64,000 nt of DNA, taken from contig UBXG01000010.1 in assembly GCA_900469475.1 (NCBI GenBank), forward strand, positions 111,952 through 175,951, given 5' to 3'. Below the pieces are notes generated by a model, which was given only the letters and a program-made list of their open reading frames with translations, had not been told where the DNA came from and ran no database searches. How positions within the stretch are numbered: the stretch's first letter is position 1; each line of letters starts with the position of its first letter. This DNA is from Hyphomicrobiales bacterium. GTDB lineage: Bacteria; Pseudomonadota; Alphaproteobacteria; Rhizobiales; Rhizobiaceae. This document shows, piece after piece, positions 34,450-43,427 of this stretch. The position numbers were made by a program, and so were the translations under genes.

Positions 34450-34635
34450 TTATGCGCATTCTTCCGGCTGAATGGTCCGCTTGTCCATAGGCCCCCCCAG
34501 ATTTTCCGGCATCAGCGGCAGGTCGGCCAATTCCTCAAGCGACATGGCCGCAAGTATGGGATGCTGCAACGGATCGCTGTCCGGTTTGCGATCCTCTTCG
34601 AGAAGATGACTGAAGAAAAGCTTCAAGATCGACAT
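34450..34635 (-). CDS. Small hypothetical protein (61 aa)
   Basis: A 61-residue protein starting M-S-I-L-K-L-F-F-S-H-L-L-E-E-D-R-K. A perfect AAGGAGG lies six bases before ATG 34635, which is the main reason to accept it. The N-terminus is amphipathic or hydrophobic and the rest acidic, with M-S-L-E-E-L-A-D-L-P-L-M-P-E-N-L resembling small adaptor-like rhizobial proteins. I do not recognise a family. It is divergent from the next LysR gene and could be under its control. Confidence 0.6.
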   Translation of the reverse strand: MSILKLFFSHLLEEDRKPDSDPLQHPILAAMSLEELADLPLMPENLGGPMDKRTIQPEECA

Positions 34636-34785
34636 GGTATGCCTCCTTGGATGCTCGCATCGATGCAACCATGAGGGCATCAGCTGAGCAAGCGGCGACG
34701 GTCTTCAATTTCATGGTGTGATAATCGCGCGAGCATGCGCTCAATGCAATTGAGAATGCGGAGATACTGATATAGATATTCTATA

Positions 34786-35682
34786 ATGAGAAACCTAAAC
34801 AACGTTCATCTGAATGGCTTGCGCGCCCTCGAGGCGGTCGGGCGGCTCGGTTCGCTGCAGGCGGCCGCCGACGAACTCGGTGTAACGGTCGGTGCGGTCA
34901 GCCAGCAGGTCATCAAGGCGGAGGCGCAGCTCGGTCGGTCGCTGTTCGAGCGAACTCCAAAAGGCATGATGGCCAGGGCATCGGGGCTGGCGATATTGAC
35001 GAGGCTTAACGAGGGCTTCCAAGCGCTTACGGCCGCAGTCGCCCTTGCGCAGCACGAGGATGAGAATATCCTTACGATTTCGGTCGCGCCGGTCTTTGCG
35101 GCCCGCTGGCTGGTCTATCGGCTGGATCGCTTCGCCAGCCGCCACCCGGATATCCGTCTACGCATCGATGCCACCACGCGCCTGATCAATCCGGCGACAT
35201 CGGATGTCGATATCGGCATCCGGGTCGGCAGCGGGCAATGGTCCGGCGTCAAGTCTGAGCTGCTTTTGGCGCAGGAAGTGTTCCCGGTCGTCACGCCGCA
35301 GATGGCCGCCACGCTCCGGGAGCCCGCCGATCTTCTGAAAGTCCCTGCCGTCATCGATGGACATGCGATGTTCGGCTGGGAGGTCTGGCTGCGCAAGGTG
35401 GGACTATCGGGCCATTGCATGGAAGAGCGGCACATCTTCAACGACGCGTCGCTCTGTCTGGATGCGGCCATAGCAGGGCAGGGGGTGATGCTCGCCTGGC
35501 AGACGCTGGCTGGCTATGCTCTGCAGCAGAAATGCCTCGTCGATCCCTTCGGTATCCGCGTAAAGACGGGCTTCGGCCATTATTTCGTCACCGCCCCCGG
35601 CGTGCGGGAGCCGAAGAAGGTGACCGCCTTCAAGGCCTGGATTCGCGAGGAGATGGAAGAGAGCATGCGTCTCTTCCGATAG
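34786..35682 (+). CDS. LysR-family regulator, GcvA-like
   Basis: A 298-residue LysR protein of the GcvA-type subgroup, marked by L-N-G-L-R-A-L-E-A-V-G-R-L-G-S-L-Q-A-A-A-D-E and G-A-V-S-Q-Q-V-I-K-A-E, and the later L-F-E-R-T-P-K-G. The effector domain follows from about residue 90. It has almost no leader: a -10-like TATAGAT stands a few bases before the ATG. Targets are unknown; the divergent 61-aa gene is the nearest candidate. Confidence 0.9.
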   Translation: MRNLNNVHLNGLRALEAVGRLGSLQAAADELGVTVGAVSQQVIKAEAQLGRSLFERTPKGMMARASGLAILTRLNEGFQALTAAVALAQHEDENILTISVAPVFAARWLVYRLDRFASRHPDIRLRIDATTRLINPATSDVDIGIRVGSGQWSGVKSELLLAQEVFPVVTPQMAATLREPADLLKVPAVIDGHAMFGWEVWLRKVGLSGHCMEERHIFNDASLCLDAAIAGQGVMLAWQTLAGYALQQKCLVDPFGIRVKTGFGHYFVTAPGVREPKKVTAFKAWIREEMEESMRLFR

Positions 35683-35688
35683 GGTCTA

Positions 35689-36348
35689 TCAGACCGGCTC
35701 GTGACCGCGGGTCGCCTGCATGGCCTTGTAGGCGTCGCGTGCCTGGCAGCGCTCGATCCAGGCCTTCATCTTCGGACGCGCGTCGAACAATTCCTGTTCC
35801 GTCTGGGCGTAGCGCAGCACCTCGGCCAGGTTGAGGTCGGCGGCGGTAAAACGATTGCCGACGAGATAATCGTGGTTTTGCAGATGCTTTTCCAGCACGT
35901 CGAGCGGCTTCTTCAGCGAGCGGCAGGCAACGGCGATCCCGGCCTTGCCGGCCTCGCTGTTTTCCTGGGCATTGTCGTAGATGCGAACGAGCGCAACACT
36001 GTAGGGCTCGACTTCGGTTGCGGCCCACATGGTCCACATCGACATCTGCCCTTCTTCCTCCACCGTCTTGCCGGCCAGAGGACCGCCATACTTGCGCGCG
36101 AGGTAAAGATTGATGGCGAGCGATTCATGCAGGACGAGGTCGCCGTCCTTGATGCAGGGGATCATACCCATCGGATTGACTGCCAGAAACTCTGGCGACA
36201 TCGTGTTGATTGGCGCATCGGCAGCCAGCGGATTGGCAAGCCGGCTGGCCTGGATGACGGGCACGGATTTGAACTCGACGCCGAGCTCCCCAGCCATCCA
36301 ATAGTTGCGCGAAGCGCGCGAGCGATAGACACCGTAGATCGTCAGCAT
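35689..36348 (-). CDS. Glutathione S-transferase family protein
   Basis: A 219-residue GST. The N-terminus [17 protein letters not shown] holds the glutathione-binding region, with N-P-M-G-M-I-P-C-I and [14 protein letters not shown] as cis-proline and helix-3 motifs; the C-terminal domain has [18 protein letters not shown] 36348 is the family start; the open frame upstream has no GST sequence. It is convergent with the LysR gene and the third GST gene in this window. Confidence 0.9.
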   Translation of the reverse strand: MLTIYGVYRSRASRNYWMAGELGVEFKSVPVIQASRLANPLAADAPINTMSPEFLAVNPMGMIPCIKDGDLVLHESLAINLYLARKYGGPLAGKTVEEEGQMSMWTMWAATEVEPYSVALVRIYDNAQENSEAGKAGIAVACRSLKKPLDVLEKHLQNHDYLVGNRFTAADLNLAEVLRYAQTEQELFDARPKMKAWIERCQARDAYKAMQATRGHEPV

Positions 36349-36648
36349 ATGCGTCTCCCAGATTCGAGTGAGCGCGACCTTAGGGGGTGAGTCGCATGCA
36401 TAAAACCCCTTGTGGCTGATATCTCCGATGAAAGCTCGTGATGGATGCTCGTATGCGACGGGTCTAAGCACGAAAATATCTGTCAGCAGCCCAAATTCTT
36501 TACAAATCATGCGGCCGACGCCCAGCCTTCGTTCGGAAATTAGCGCGGGTGCATGTTAGAATTCCGCTATGATTTTCGTTGGAAGCGGTAGGAGGTTTCC
36601 GGCGAGAAGAAAGCGCAATTGGTGACTGCGATCTCGGGAGGAGAGCAG
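36349..36648. other. Divergent intergenic region before the leucine operon
   Basis: About 300 bases with no supported gene. It should carry the promoter of the oxidoreductase and of the GST gene. A 12-codon reading frame at 36553-36591 holds Phe, Tyr, Phe and Trp codons, but no hairpin with a U-tract follows it. Confidence 0.5.
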
Positions 36649-39600
36649 ATGCTTGCGACCAGTGTATCGCTAGACGACAAATATACCGCAGAGGAAGGCC
36701 GCGTCTTCATGACCGGCTTGCAGACGCTGGTGCGGCTGCCCATGACGCAGATGCGCCGCGACCGCGCTGCCGGCCTCAATACGGCGGCCTTCATTTCAGG
36801 CTATCGCGGCTCGCCGCTCGGCGGCTACGACCAGCAGCTCTTGAAAGCCAAGACTTACCTAGACGCATATGACGTCACCTTCCAGCCCGGGATCAACGAG
36901 GATCTTGCTGCGACGGCCGTATGGGGCTCGCAGCAGGTCGGCCTTTCCCCCGGCGCCCGTAAGGATGGCGTACTTGGCATCTGGTATGGCAAGGGCCCTG
37001 GTGTCGATCGCTCCGGCGACGTGCTGAAGCACGCAAACGCTGCGGGCACCTCCAAATATGGCGGCGTCCTCTGTATTGCCGGCGACGATCATTCCGCCAA
37101 ATCCTCCACCATGCCGCACCAGACCGACCATGATTTCATGTCTGCAGTCATCCCGGTCATCTATCCCTCGTCCATCCACGAATTCCTCGAATACGGCCTC
37201 CTCGGCATCGCCATGTCGCGCTATTCCGGCTGCTGGGTCGGCATGAAGTTCATCGCCGACACCATCGAGACGACGGCGGCTGTCGATCTGTCAGGCGAGA
37301 GGCGGCAATTCGTGCTGCCGACCGATTTCGAAATGCCGCCCGGTGGGTTGAATTTGCGCTGGCCCGATCCGCCGCTGGTACAGGACGATCGTCTGCAGAC
37401 CTACAAGGCCTATGCGGCCATCGCCTTTGCCCGTGCCAATCGCGTCGACGAAATCACGCACGATGTGCCGAACGCCCGCCTCGGTATCATCTCGTCCGGC
37501 AAGGCCTATGAGGATGTGCTGCAGGCACTGCGCGAGCTGGAGATCGGCCCACAGGAAATGGCAGCGATCGGCCTGCGTATCTTGAAAGTGCGCATGCCCT
37601 GGCCGCTGGAGCCCGAGGCTGTCAGGCATTTCTCCGAAGGGCTGGACGAGGTTCTCGTCGTCGAGGAGCGCCGCGAGATTATCGAGAACCAGATCAAGCA
37701 GCAGCTCTTCAACTGGCGGGCCGATGTCCGTCCGCGAATCGTCGGCAAGTTCGACGAACACGATAAGCCCTATCTCAGCCTCTCGGCGGCATTGACTGTC
37801 GGCGCCGTCGCCAGAGCGATTGCGGGGCGTATCGTCAAGCTCGATCTCGATCAGGGCCTGCATGACCGCATCGCCGCCAAGCTCGCATATCTCGCCGAGC
37901 GCGGCCAGATCAGCCGCAGCCATGTGGCGCCGCTGAACCGCACACCCTTCTTCTGCTCCGGCTGTCCGCACAATACGTCCACCCGCGTTCCCGAAGGAAG
38001 CCGCGCCATTGCCGGCATCGGCTGCCACTACATGGTCACCTGGATGGACCGCAACACCGAGACTTTCACCCAGATGGGCGGCGAAGGCGTGCCATGGACG
38101 GCGATCGCCCGGTATACCGACGAAAAGCATATGTTCGTCAATCTCGGTGACGGCACCTATTTCCACTCCGGCATTCTCGCCATCCGCCAGTCCGTCGCCT
38201 CCAAGGTCAACGTCACCTACAAGCTGCTCTACAACGATGCCGTCGCCATGACCGGCGGCCAGCCGATCGACGGCTACCTGACGCCGCAGCTGGTGACGAA
38301 GCAGCTGCATGATGAGGGCGTCAAGCCGATCTATTTGCTCTCGGACAATCCCGATGCCTATCACGCTTCCGACCTCGCGCCCGGCGTCAAGGTGCTGCAT
38401 CGCGACTATATCGATCAGGTAATGCTGACGCTGCGCGAGACCGAAGGCTGTTCGGCGATCGTCTATGTCCAGACTTGCGCGGCCGAGAAACGTCGTCGCC
38501 GCAGCCGCGGGCTGATGGAACACCCGGCCAAGCGCGTCTTCATCAATCCGGCCGTCTGCGAGGGCTGCGGCGATTGCTCGGTGCAGTCCAACTGCATCTC
38601 AGTCGAGCCGCTGGAAACCGAATTCGGCCGCAAGCGCCAGATCAACCAGTCGAGCTGCAACAAGGATTTCTCCTGCGTCAAAGGCTTCTGCCCGTCCTTC
38701 GTGACCGTTCATGGCGGCAAGCGCCGCAAGCGCAAAGCGCTTGATTACGCCGATGTCGATGTCCCTATGCCCGAAATCCCCGTCATCGGCGATCGGCCGT
38801 GGAATATCGCGATTGCCGGGGTCGGCGGCACGGGCATCCTGACGATCGGCGCGATCCTCGGCATGGCCGCGCATCTCGACGGCAAGGTGCCGATGATCCT
38901 CGACATGGCAGGCCTTGCCCAGAAGGGCGGCGCGGTCATGAGCCACGTGCGCATCGGCCACAATCAGGCCGATGTCACCTCCTCGCGTATCGTCAATGGC
39001 GGCGCGGATCTCCTGTTATCAGCGGACGAGGTGGTGGGTGCCTCCAAGGATGCGATCACGCTCTGCTCGCCGACGCGCACCACGGCCATCGTCAACACCG
39101 GGCTGATGCCGGTCGCCGATTTCGTTCGCAACCGCGATTTCGATTTCAAGACCGGTTCGATCCAGCACGCGATCGCAAAGACCGTCAGCGACAAGTCCAT
39201 TTTCCTCGACTTCGGCCATGTCGCGACGGAGGTGACCGGCGATGCCATGTCGACCAATATCCTGCTGGCCGGCTTTGCCTGGCAGCGCGGCCTTTTGCCT
39301 CTCTCTTTGGAAGCGATCGAAAAGGCGATCGAGCTCAACGGTGTCGCCGTCAAGGCGAGCCTTTCCGCCTTCCGGTGGGGGCGGCTTCTGGCGCACGACC
39401 CGCAGGCCGTACATGCCATGATGGCTGAACCCCGGACGGGTAAGACGCTGACGGAGATGAGCCTCGATGAAATCATCAAACACCGCAAGGCGCATCTGAC
39501 CGCCTATCAGAATGCGGCGCTTGCCGAACGCTATGCTGCCTTCGTGGCCCACGCCAATGCTCTGGCTGCAAAAGAGCGGCTTTCGGATAAGGTGCCTTTT

Positions 39601-40131
39601 GCGGTTGCCGTCACCTATGCACGCGTTCTCGCCTACAAGGATGAATACGAAGTCGCGCGTCTCCTGACTGATCCCGCCTTCGAGGCGCATCTGCGCGAGG
39701 AGATGGAAGGGGATTTCAAGCTGGCCCTCAATCTCGCGCCGCCCATCCTTGGCGGTAAGGATCCGAACGGCCGGCCGAAGAAGCGCGAGTTCGGCGCGTG
39801 GATCCTGCCATTGCTCCGCGGCCTTGCGCCGATGAAGCGTCTGCGCGGCACGCCCTTCGACCCCTTCGGCTATATGGCGGAACGCCGGCTGGAGCGTCGC
39901 CTGATCGCTGATTATGAAGGGGTTGCCGAGCGGGTACTTGCCGGTCTGCGCCATGACAACGAGGCCGAGGCCCTTGCCATCCTCTCGCTATTTGATGAGA
40001 TAAGAGGCTTCGGACCGGTCAAGGAGGAGGCCGCCCGCAAGATCATGGTGAGAATTGCTGACAAGCTGAAGGCCTATGAGGCGCCTGTGGAGACCCAGGG
40101 CAAACAGCCCATGCCTGCCGACGCCGCATGA
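36649..40131 (+). CDS. Fused indolepyruvate ferredoxin oxidoreductase (IorA-IorB type)
   Basis: A 1160-residue fused 2-oxoacid:acceptor oxidoreductase that decarboxylates an aryl- or branched 2-oxoacid to the acyl-CoA. The N-terminal TPP/pyrimidine part has I-S-G-Y-R-G-S-P-L-G-G-Y-D; the TPP pyrophosphate part includes G-D-G-T-Y-F-H-S; ferredoxin-like cysteines are C-E-G-C-G-D-C and later C-P-S-F; the gamma-like region is N-I-A-I-A-G-V-G-G-T-G-I-L. ATG 36649 follows AGGAG by six bases. It heads the leucine-catabolism genes, so 4-methyl-2-oxopentanoate could be a substrate, although the family name is indolepyruvate. Confidence 0.93.
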   Translation: MLATSVSLDDKYTAEEGRVFMTGLQTLVRLPMTQMRRDRAAGLNTAAFISGYRGSPLGGYDQQLLKAKTYLDAYDVTFQPGINEDLAATAVWGSQQVGLSPGARKDGVLGIWYGKGPGVDRSGDVLKHANAAGTSKYGGVLCIAGDDHSAKSSTMPHQTDHDFMSAVIPVIYPSSIHEFLEYGLLGIAMSRYSGCWVGMKFIADTIETTAAVDLSGERRQFVLPTDFEMPPGGLNLRWPDPPLVQDDRLQTYKAYAAIAFARANRVDEITHDVPNARLGIISSGKAYEDVLQALRELEIGPQEMAAIGLRILKVRMPWPLEPEAVRHFSEGLDEVLVVEERREIIENQIKQQLFNWRADVRPRIVGKFDEHDKPYLSLSAALTVGAVARAIAGRIVKLDLDQGLHDRIAAKLAYLAERGQISRSHVAPLNRTPFFCSGCPHNTSTRVPEGSRAIAGIGCHYMVTWMDRNTETFTQMGGEGVPWTAIARYTDEKHMFVNLGDGTYFHSGILAIRQSVASKVNVTYKLLYNDAVAMTGGQPIDGYLTPQLVTKQLHDEGVKPIYLLSDNPDAYHASDLAPGVKVLHRDYIDQVMLTLRETEGCSAIVYVQTCAAEKRRRRSRGLMEHPAKRVFINPAVCEGCGDCSVQSNCISVEPLETEFGRKRQINQSSCNKDFSCVKGFCPSFVTVHGGKRRKRKALDYADVDVPMPEIPVIGDRPWNIAIAGVGGTGILTIGAILGMAAHLDGKVPMILDMAGLAQKGGAVMSHVRIGHNQADVTSSRIVNGGADLLLSADEVVGASKDAITLCSPTRTTAIVNTGLMPVADFVRNRDFDFKTGSIQHAIAKTVSDKSIFLDFGHVATEVTGDAMSTNILLAGFAWQRGLLPLSLEAIEKAIELNGVAVKASLSAFRWGRLLAHDPQAVHAMMAEPRTGKTLTEMSLDEIIKHRKAHLTAYQNAALAERYAAFVAHANALAAKERLSDKVPFAVAVTYARVLAYKDEYEVARLLTDPAFEAHLREEMEGDFKLALNLAPPILGGKDPNGRPKKREFGAWILPLLRGLAPMKRLRGTPFDPFGYMAERRLERRLIADYEGVAERVLAGLRHDNEAEALAILSLFDEIRGFGPVKEEAARKIMVRIADKLKAYEAPVETQGKQPMPADAA

Positions 40132-40217
40132 TGGCGATGGCCGAAACTTGAAGCGGGCATAAAGAGGTATAGGTTCGTAAGGATCGCGCGTTCGGGAATA
40201 TCGGGAGGAGAAGCCGG

Positions 40218-41381
40218 ATGTTTGCAGGGGGATTGAACTTCGCGCTGGGAGAGGACATCGACGCATTGCGCGAGCAGGTGCGCCGTTTTGCCAATAACCG
40301 CATCGCGCCGTTTGCCGATGAGATCGACCGCAACAACAGTTTCCCAATGCATCTCTGGAAGGAGATGGGCGACCTCGGCTTACTGGGGATCACCGTCGAT
40401 GAAGCCTATGGCGGGGCGGGTCTCGGTTATCTCGCCCATACGGTGGCGATGGAGGAAATCAGCCGCGCGTCCGCCTCCGTCGGCCTGAGCTACGGTGCCC
40501 ATTCCAATCTCTGCGTCAACCAAATCTACCGCAACGGCACGACCGCGCAGAAGGAGCGCTATCTGCCGAAGCTGATTTCGGGCGAGCATGTGGGGGCTCT
40601 CGCTATGTCGGAACCGAGCGCGGGCTCCGATGTCGTCTCCATGAAGCTGCAAGCGGAGAAACGCGGTCATCGCTATGTGCTGAACGGCAGCAAGATGTGG
40701 ATCACCAACGGTCCCGATGCCGACGTTCTCGTCGTTTACGCCAAGACTTCGCCGGATGCCGGCCCGCGGGGGATCACAGCCTTCCTCGTCGAGAAAGGCT
40801 TCCCCGGCTTCTCCGTCGGCCAGAAGCTCGACAAGCTTGGCATGCGCGGCTCGAACACTTCGGAGCTGATCTTCCTCGATTGTGAAGTGCCGGAGGAGAA
40901 TGTTCTGGGGCAGGTGGATGGCGGCGTGCGCGTGTTGATGTCGGGTCTCGATTACGAGCGCGTCGTCCTCTCCGGCGGCCCCGTCGGCATCATGGCCGCC
41001 TGCATGGATGTGGTGCTGCCCTACATGCATGAGCGCAAGCAGTTCGGCCAATCGATCGGCGAGTTCCAGCTCATGCAGGGTAAGCTTGCCGACATGTATG
41101 TCACCATGAATGCCGCGCGTGCCTATGTCTATGCGGTGGCGGCCGCCTGCGATCGCGGCGAGACGACGCGCAAGGATGCAGCCGGCTGCATCCTCTATTC
41201 CGCCGAGAAGGCGACGGCGCTGGCGCTCGAATGCATCCAGGCCCTTGGCGGCAATGGCTATACCAATGACTATCCCGCCGGACGGCTGCTGCGCGACGCC
41301 AAGCTCTACGAGATCGGTGCCGGCACGTCCGAAATCCGGCGCATGCTGATCGGTCGCGAGTTGTTCGGCGAAACGGCCTGA
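40218..41381 (+). CDS. ivd: Isovaleryl-CoA dehydrogenase
   Basis: A 387-residue acyl-CoA dehydrogenase that oxidises isovaleryl-CoA to 3-methylcrotonyl-Co[14 protein letters not shown] is the IVD start; [11 protein letters not shown] and K-M-W-I-T-N-G bind FAD and substrate; Q-A-L-G-G-N-G-Y and the [16 protein letters not shown] region close the site. GGGAGGAG precedes the ATG. It is followed by the 3-methylcrotonyl-CoA carboxylase genes in pathway order. Confidence 0.94.
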   Translation: MFAGGLNFALGEDIDALREQVRRFANNRIAPFADEIDRNNSFPMHLWKEMGDLGLLGITVDEAYGGAGLGYLAHTVAMEEISRASASVGLSYGAHSNLCVNQIYRNGTTAQKERYLPKLISGEHVGALAMSEPSAGSDVVSMKLQAEKRGHRYVLNGSKMWITNGPDADVLVVYAKTSPDAGPRGITAFLVEKGFPGFSVGQKLDKLGMRGSNTSELIFLDCEVPEENVLGQVDGGVRVLMSGLDYERVVLSGGPVGIMAACMDVVLPYMHERKQFGQSIGEFQLMQGKLADMYVTMNAARAYVYAVAAACDRGETTRKDAAGCILYSAEKATALALECIQALGGNGYTNDYPAGRLLRDAKLYEIGAGTSEIRRMLIGRELFGETA

Positions 41382-41416
41382 CTGCGAAATTCCATTCCCA
41401 TCAACCGGTGAAGCGC

Positions 41417-43024
41417 ATGACCGTCTTGAAATCAGAGATATCGACGCATTCGGATCGCTTCCGGGAAAATCGCGCCGCCATGTTGGAGGCGATCGGCATT
41501 GCCGAGGCTGCGGCGTCGCAGGCGGCAGAAGGCGGCGGCGTGCAGGCGCGTGAGCGCCATGTCAGCCGCGGCAAGATGCTGCCGCGCGATCGCGTTGCCG
41601 GCTTGATCGATCCCGCCACGCCGTTTCTGGAAATCGGCATGACTGCCGCGCACGGTCTCTACAGCGGCGAGGCGCCGGGCGCCGGCCTGATCGCCGGTAT
41701 CGGCCGCGTTTCCGGCCGCGATTGCATGATCGTCTGCAACGACGCCACGGTCAAAGGCGGCACTTACTATCCGATCACGGTGAAGAAGCATCTGCGGGCG
41801 CAGGAGATCGCCGCCGAAAACAATCTCCCTTGCATCTATCTCGTCGATTCAGGCGGCGCCAACCTGCCGAACCAGGACGAGGTGTTTCCGGACCGCGATC
41901 ACTTCGGCCGCATCTTCTACAATCAGGCCAATATGTCGGCCGCCGGCATCCCGCAGATCGCCGTCGTCATGGGCTCCTGCACGGCAGGCGGCGCCTATGT
42001 GCCGGCCATGTCGGATGAAACCATCATCGTCGAGAAGCAGGGGACGATCTTTCTCGCCGGTCCGCCGCTCGTCAAGGCGGCGACGGGGGAGGTGGTCTCG
42101 GCCGAGGATCTCGGCGGCGGCGATGTTCACACGCGCCTCTCCGGTGTTGCCGATCATCTGGCACGCGACGATGCTCATGCACTTGCGCTCGCCCGCCAGG
42201 CGGTCGCCAATCTCAATCGCCGCAAACCCGAGAGCGTCGAGCGTCACACGCCCGAGGCACCGCTCTACGATCCTGAAGAAATTCTCGGCATCGTCCCCTC
42301 GGATCTGCGCACGCCCTATGACGTGCGCGAGGTTATCGCCCGCATGGTGGACGGTTCCCGTCTCGATGAATTCAAGGCGCGCTACGGCACGACGCTGGTC
42401 TGCGGCTTTGCCCATATCCATGGCATCCCAGTCGGCATCATCGCCAACAATGGCGTTCTCTTCTCGGAGTCGGCGCTGAAGGGCGCGCATTTCGTCGAGC
42501 TCTGCTCGCAACGCAAGATCCCGCTGGTCTTCCTGCAGAACATCACCGGCTTCATGGTTGGCCGTAAATACGAGACGGAAGGGATCGCCAAGAACGGCGC
42601 CAAGCTGGTGACGGCTGTGGCCACAACCAGGGTTCCGAAGGTCACCATGCTGATCGGCGGCTCCTTCGGCGCCGGCAATTACGGCATGGCCGGTCGCGCC
42701 TACTCGCCGCGCTTCCTCTGGACCTGGCCCAACAGCCGCATCTCCGTCATGGGCGGGGAGCAGGCGGCGGGTGTGCTCGCCACCGTGCGCGGCGAGGCGC
42801 TGGCGCGTGCCGGCAAGCCTTGGGCGCCGGAAGAAGAGGCCGCCTTCAAGGCGCCGACGCTCAAGATGTTCGAAACCCAGAGCCACCCGCTCTACGCCTC
42901 GGCCCGCCTTTGGGACGATGGCATCATCGATCCGCGTAAGAGCCGCGACGTGCTGGCTCTATCGCTTTCAGCAGCACTCAACGCACCGATCGAAGACACA
43001 CGCTTCGGTCTGTTCAGGATGTGA
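41417..43024 (+). CDS. mccB: 3-methylcrotonyl-CoA carboxylase, carboxyltransferase (beta) subunit
   Basis: A 535-residue biotin-dependent carboxyltransferase with paired crotonase-like halves. [14 protein letters not shown] and [12 protein letters not shown] are in the N half; [11 protein letters not shown] and [12 protein letters not shown] are in the C half. It moves the carboxyl from biotin to 3-methylcrotonyl-CoA. I take ATG 41417 over the GTG three codons earlier. Unusually, a RidA gene separates it from the alpha subunit. Confidence 0.94.
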   Translation: MTVLKSEISTHSDRFRENRAAMLEAIGIAEAAASQAAEGGGVQARERHVSRGKMLPRDRVAGLIDPATPFLEIGMTAAHGLYSGEAPGAGLIAGIGRVSGRDCMIVCNDATVKGGTYYPITVKKHLRAQEIAAENNLPCIYLVDSGGANLPNQDEVFPDRDHFGRIFYNQANMSAAGIPQIAVVMGSCTAGGAYVPAMSDETIIVEKQGTIFLAGPPLVKAATGEVVSAEDLGGGDVHTRLSGVADHLARDDAHALALARQAVANLNRRKPESVERHTPEAPLYDPEEILGIVPSDLRTPYDVREVIARMVDGSRLDEFKARYGTTLVCGFAHIHGIPVGIIANNGVLFSESALKGAHFVELCSQRKIPLVFLQNITGFMVGRKYETEGIAKNGAKLVTAVATTRVPKVTMLIGGSFGAGNYGMAGRAYSPRFLWTWPNSRISVMGGEQAAGVLATVRGEALARAGKPWAPEEEAAFKAPTLKMFETQSHPLYASARLWDDGIIDPRKSRDVLALSLSAALNAPIEDTRFGLFRM

Positions 43025-43034
43025 GGAGACGGAG

Positions 43035-43418
43035 ATGAAACGCGATGCCATCAATGCCAAGAATGCGCCGCAGCCCCGCGGCGGCTATGCTCAGGCCGTG
43101 AAGCTTGAGAATTTCGAGCGACTACTTTTTATCAGCGGACAGATACCGACCGATGTCGATGATGCCTTGCCGGAGGGATTTAAGGCGCAGGCCCGTCAGG
43201 TCTGGCACAACATCGACGCCCAGCTGAAGGCGGCCGGCATGACGAAGGACGATATCGTCAAGGTCACCACCTTTCTCGCCGATCGACATCATACGATTGA
43301 GAACCGCGAGATTCGCAGCGAATATCTCGGCTCGCTCGCGCCGGCCATGACTGTGGTGATCGCCGGTATTTTCGATACGGCCTGGCTGCTCGAAGTCGAA
43401 GTCATTGCCGCGCAATAG
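43035..43418 (+). CDS. RidA-family protein
   Basis: A 127-residue YjgF/YER057c/UK114 protein. Residues G-G-Y-A-Q-A-V-K, I-S-G-Q-I-P and A-G-M-T-K-D-D-I-V-K-V-T-T-F fit the trimeric fold, but the usual C-terminal Arg-containing P-x-R-x segment reads P-A-M-T-V-V-I-A-G, so the RidA imine-hydrolysis arginine seems to be absent. GGAG precedes ATG 43035, ten bases after mccB stops. A divergent subgroup member within the leucine operon, perhaps removing reactive intermediates. Confidence 0.85.
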   Translation: MKRDAINAKNAPQPRGGYAQAVKLENFERLLFISGQIPTDVDDALPEGFKAQARQVWHNIDAQLKAAGMTKDDIVKVTTFLADRHHTIENREIRSEYLGSLAPAMTVVIAGIFDTAWLLEVEVIAAQ

Positions 43419-43427
43419 GGTCTGCCG

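Noticed and set aside
36553..36591. A 12-codon frame with Phe, Tyr, Phe and Trp codons before the indolepyruvate-type oxidoreductase, resembling an attenuator leader
   Set aside because: No hairpin followed by a U-tract lies between it and the gene and there is no ribosome site, so chance is more likely.
37291..38523. Minus-strand open frame of 410 codons within the oxidoreductase gene
   Set aside because: Shadow frame with no recognisable motif.
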